Part shown: in pieces, positions 63,443-64,000 of the stretch
Layout of the letters: the number at the start of each line of letters is the position of its first letter
Numbering within the stretch: position 1 is the first letter of the stretch
From: Tieghemiomyces parasiticus
Taxonomy: Eukaryota > Kickxellomycota > Dimargaritomycetes > Dimargaritales > Dimargaritaceae
NCBI GenBank assembly: GCA_027575765.1
Contig: JANBPT010000020.1
Span: forward strand, 59,747-123,746
Reading direction: 5' to 3'
DNA: 64,000 nucleotides
Translations under genes and position numbers: made by a program
The notes under the pieces: generated by a model
Database searches by the model: none
The model's input: the letters and a program-made list of their open reading frames with translations, nothing else
What the model was told of the DNA's origin: nothing

Positions 63443-64000
63443 ATGTCGCCCAACAAAGAGGAGACCAAGTCCAAAAAGCCGGCGAGTAAGTACCACAGCA
63501 TGCCTGAAGCTGGCGCGGGAGTGTTCATCCCATCCCCTTTAGCCTAGGCTTAGGAGGTATACCTCACCACCTTTTCAGATGGCCCGGCCCGCCAGCGTTT
63601 CCAGACCGCGGCCAGCCGTCGAATGAGAGGGGAGCGCAGGTTTGAATTCCCTAACCGTCGGCAGCCCTGGCGTCATTATAGCCCCCCCTCTACCTTAGTT
63701 ACCGGCTTTCCTTAGCGCCCCGGAAGCCCAGCCCCAGGCATGCCAAGCACTTACGCCGAAACCAACCTCTTCCTATCACCCTTCTTCCTTCACCACGCCA
63801 CCTTATACCCCCCGCCTGCCAGATACCGCCTTCAAGCAGCAGCGCCTCAAGGCCTGGCAGCCACTGCTGACCCCAAAGACGGTGCTCCCCACGTTCTTCG
63901 CGGTCGGCATCATCTTTGCCCCGCTGGGCGGTGTGTTATTGTGGGCCAGCGATAGCGTCAACGAAATCATCATTGACTACACGGCCTGCTCTAAGGCCGG
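63443..64000 (+). CDS. CDC50/LEM3 family, P4-ATPase flippase subunit (5' part, truncated by window)
   Basis: Beta-subunit of a P4-ATPase phospholipid flippase, required for its exit from the ER. Exon 1 is 63443-63485 and exon 2 begins at 63823; the join in phase 1 (337-nt intron, donor GTAAGT, acceptor CCAG) creates the family signature [20 protein letters not shown]. The first transmembrane helix follows ([21 protein letters not shown]), then the start of the luminal domain, [14 protein letters not shown], with its first conserved cysteine. The window ends at about residue 73, so the large luminal domain and second helix are outside. An in-frame alternative exon at 63579 onwards gives a basic peptide unlike the family and does not reconnect in phase at a good donor, so I left it out. 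Confidence 0.9.

Noticed and set aside
63579..63710. Possible middle exon of the CDC50 gene encoding a basic peptide
   Set aside because: It does not rejoin the next exon in phase at a good donor. Direct joining of exons 1 and 3 restores the exact family signature.

Overview
This is a nuclear chromosome segment from a G+C-rich, intron-containing eukaryote, most probably a fungus. Fungal marks are a UPF0658-type Golgi membrane protein, an Erf4/GOLGA7-type palmitoyltransferase subunit, a PalB/calpain-7-type protease with an MIT domain, and Mif2/CENP-C-like architecture. FANCD2 and a plant/fungal-type FPG DNA glycosylase together with a complex I subunit argue against budding yeast and favour an early-diverging lineage. 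My guess of Zoopagomycota/Kickxellomycotina is inference only. Genes are separated by 0.3-4.8 kb of non-coding DNA. Introns run from about 55 to 340 nt, with GTAAGT/GTAGGT-like donors.

Layout, left to right: a transmembrane RING-H2 protein (-); FPG DNA glycosylase (+) convergent with PSO2/SNM1 cross-link nuclease (-); FAB1/PIKfyve lipid kinase (+), divergent from PSO2; ERF4/GOLGA7 subunit (+) convergent with MFAP1-like spliceosomal protein (-); a 4.8-kb gene-poor gap; a PH-like/zinc-ribbon orphan (+) convergent with a MINDY deubiquitinase (-); V-ATPase subunit d (-); SDS22 (-), divergent from an NDUFB7-like complex I subunit (+); calpain-7/PalB (+); CCT7 chaperonin subunit (+); an orphan seven-helix membrane protein (+); FANCD2 (+); a UPF0658 Golgi membrane protein (-); a CENP-C/Mif2-like cupin protein (+); and the 5' end of a CDC50/LEM3 gene (+), cut by the window edge.

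Most genes are conserved eukaryotic housekeeping genes, with no operon logic. Two loose themes exist. One is DNA repair (FPG, PSO2/SNM1, FANCD2). The other is endomembrane and ubiquitin biology (FAB1, ERF4, V-ATPase d, PalB, CDC50, UPF0658, MINDY, RING). Exon-intron models were assembled by hand from splice signals, reading phase and family resemblance. Several close exactly in phase: FANCD2 1,599 aa from its first ATG, CENP-C-like 584 aa, calpain 930 aa, CCT7 558 aa, VMA6 366 aa. I see no transposon coding sequence, rRNA, convincing tRNA, CRISPR or viral gene. I found no clearly novel multi-gene system. The most interesting points are a CENP-C-like protein with no visible CENP-C motif, a FAB1 with no FYVE domain, FANCD2 in a fungal-type genome, and two orphan proteins.
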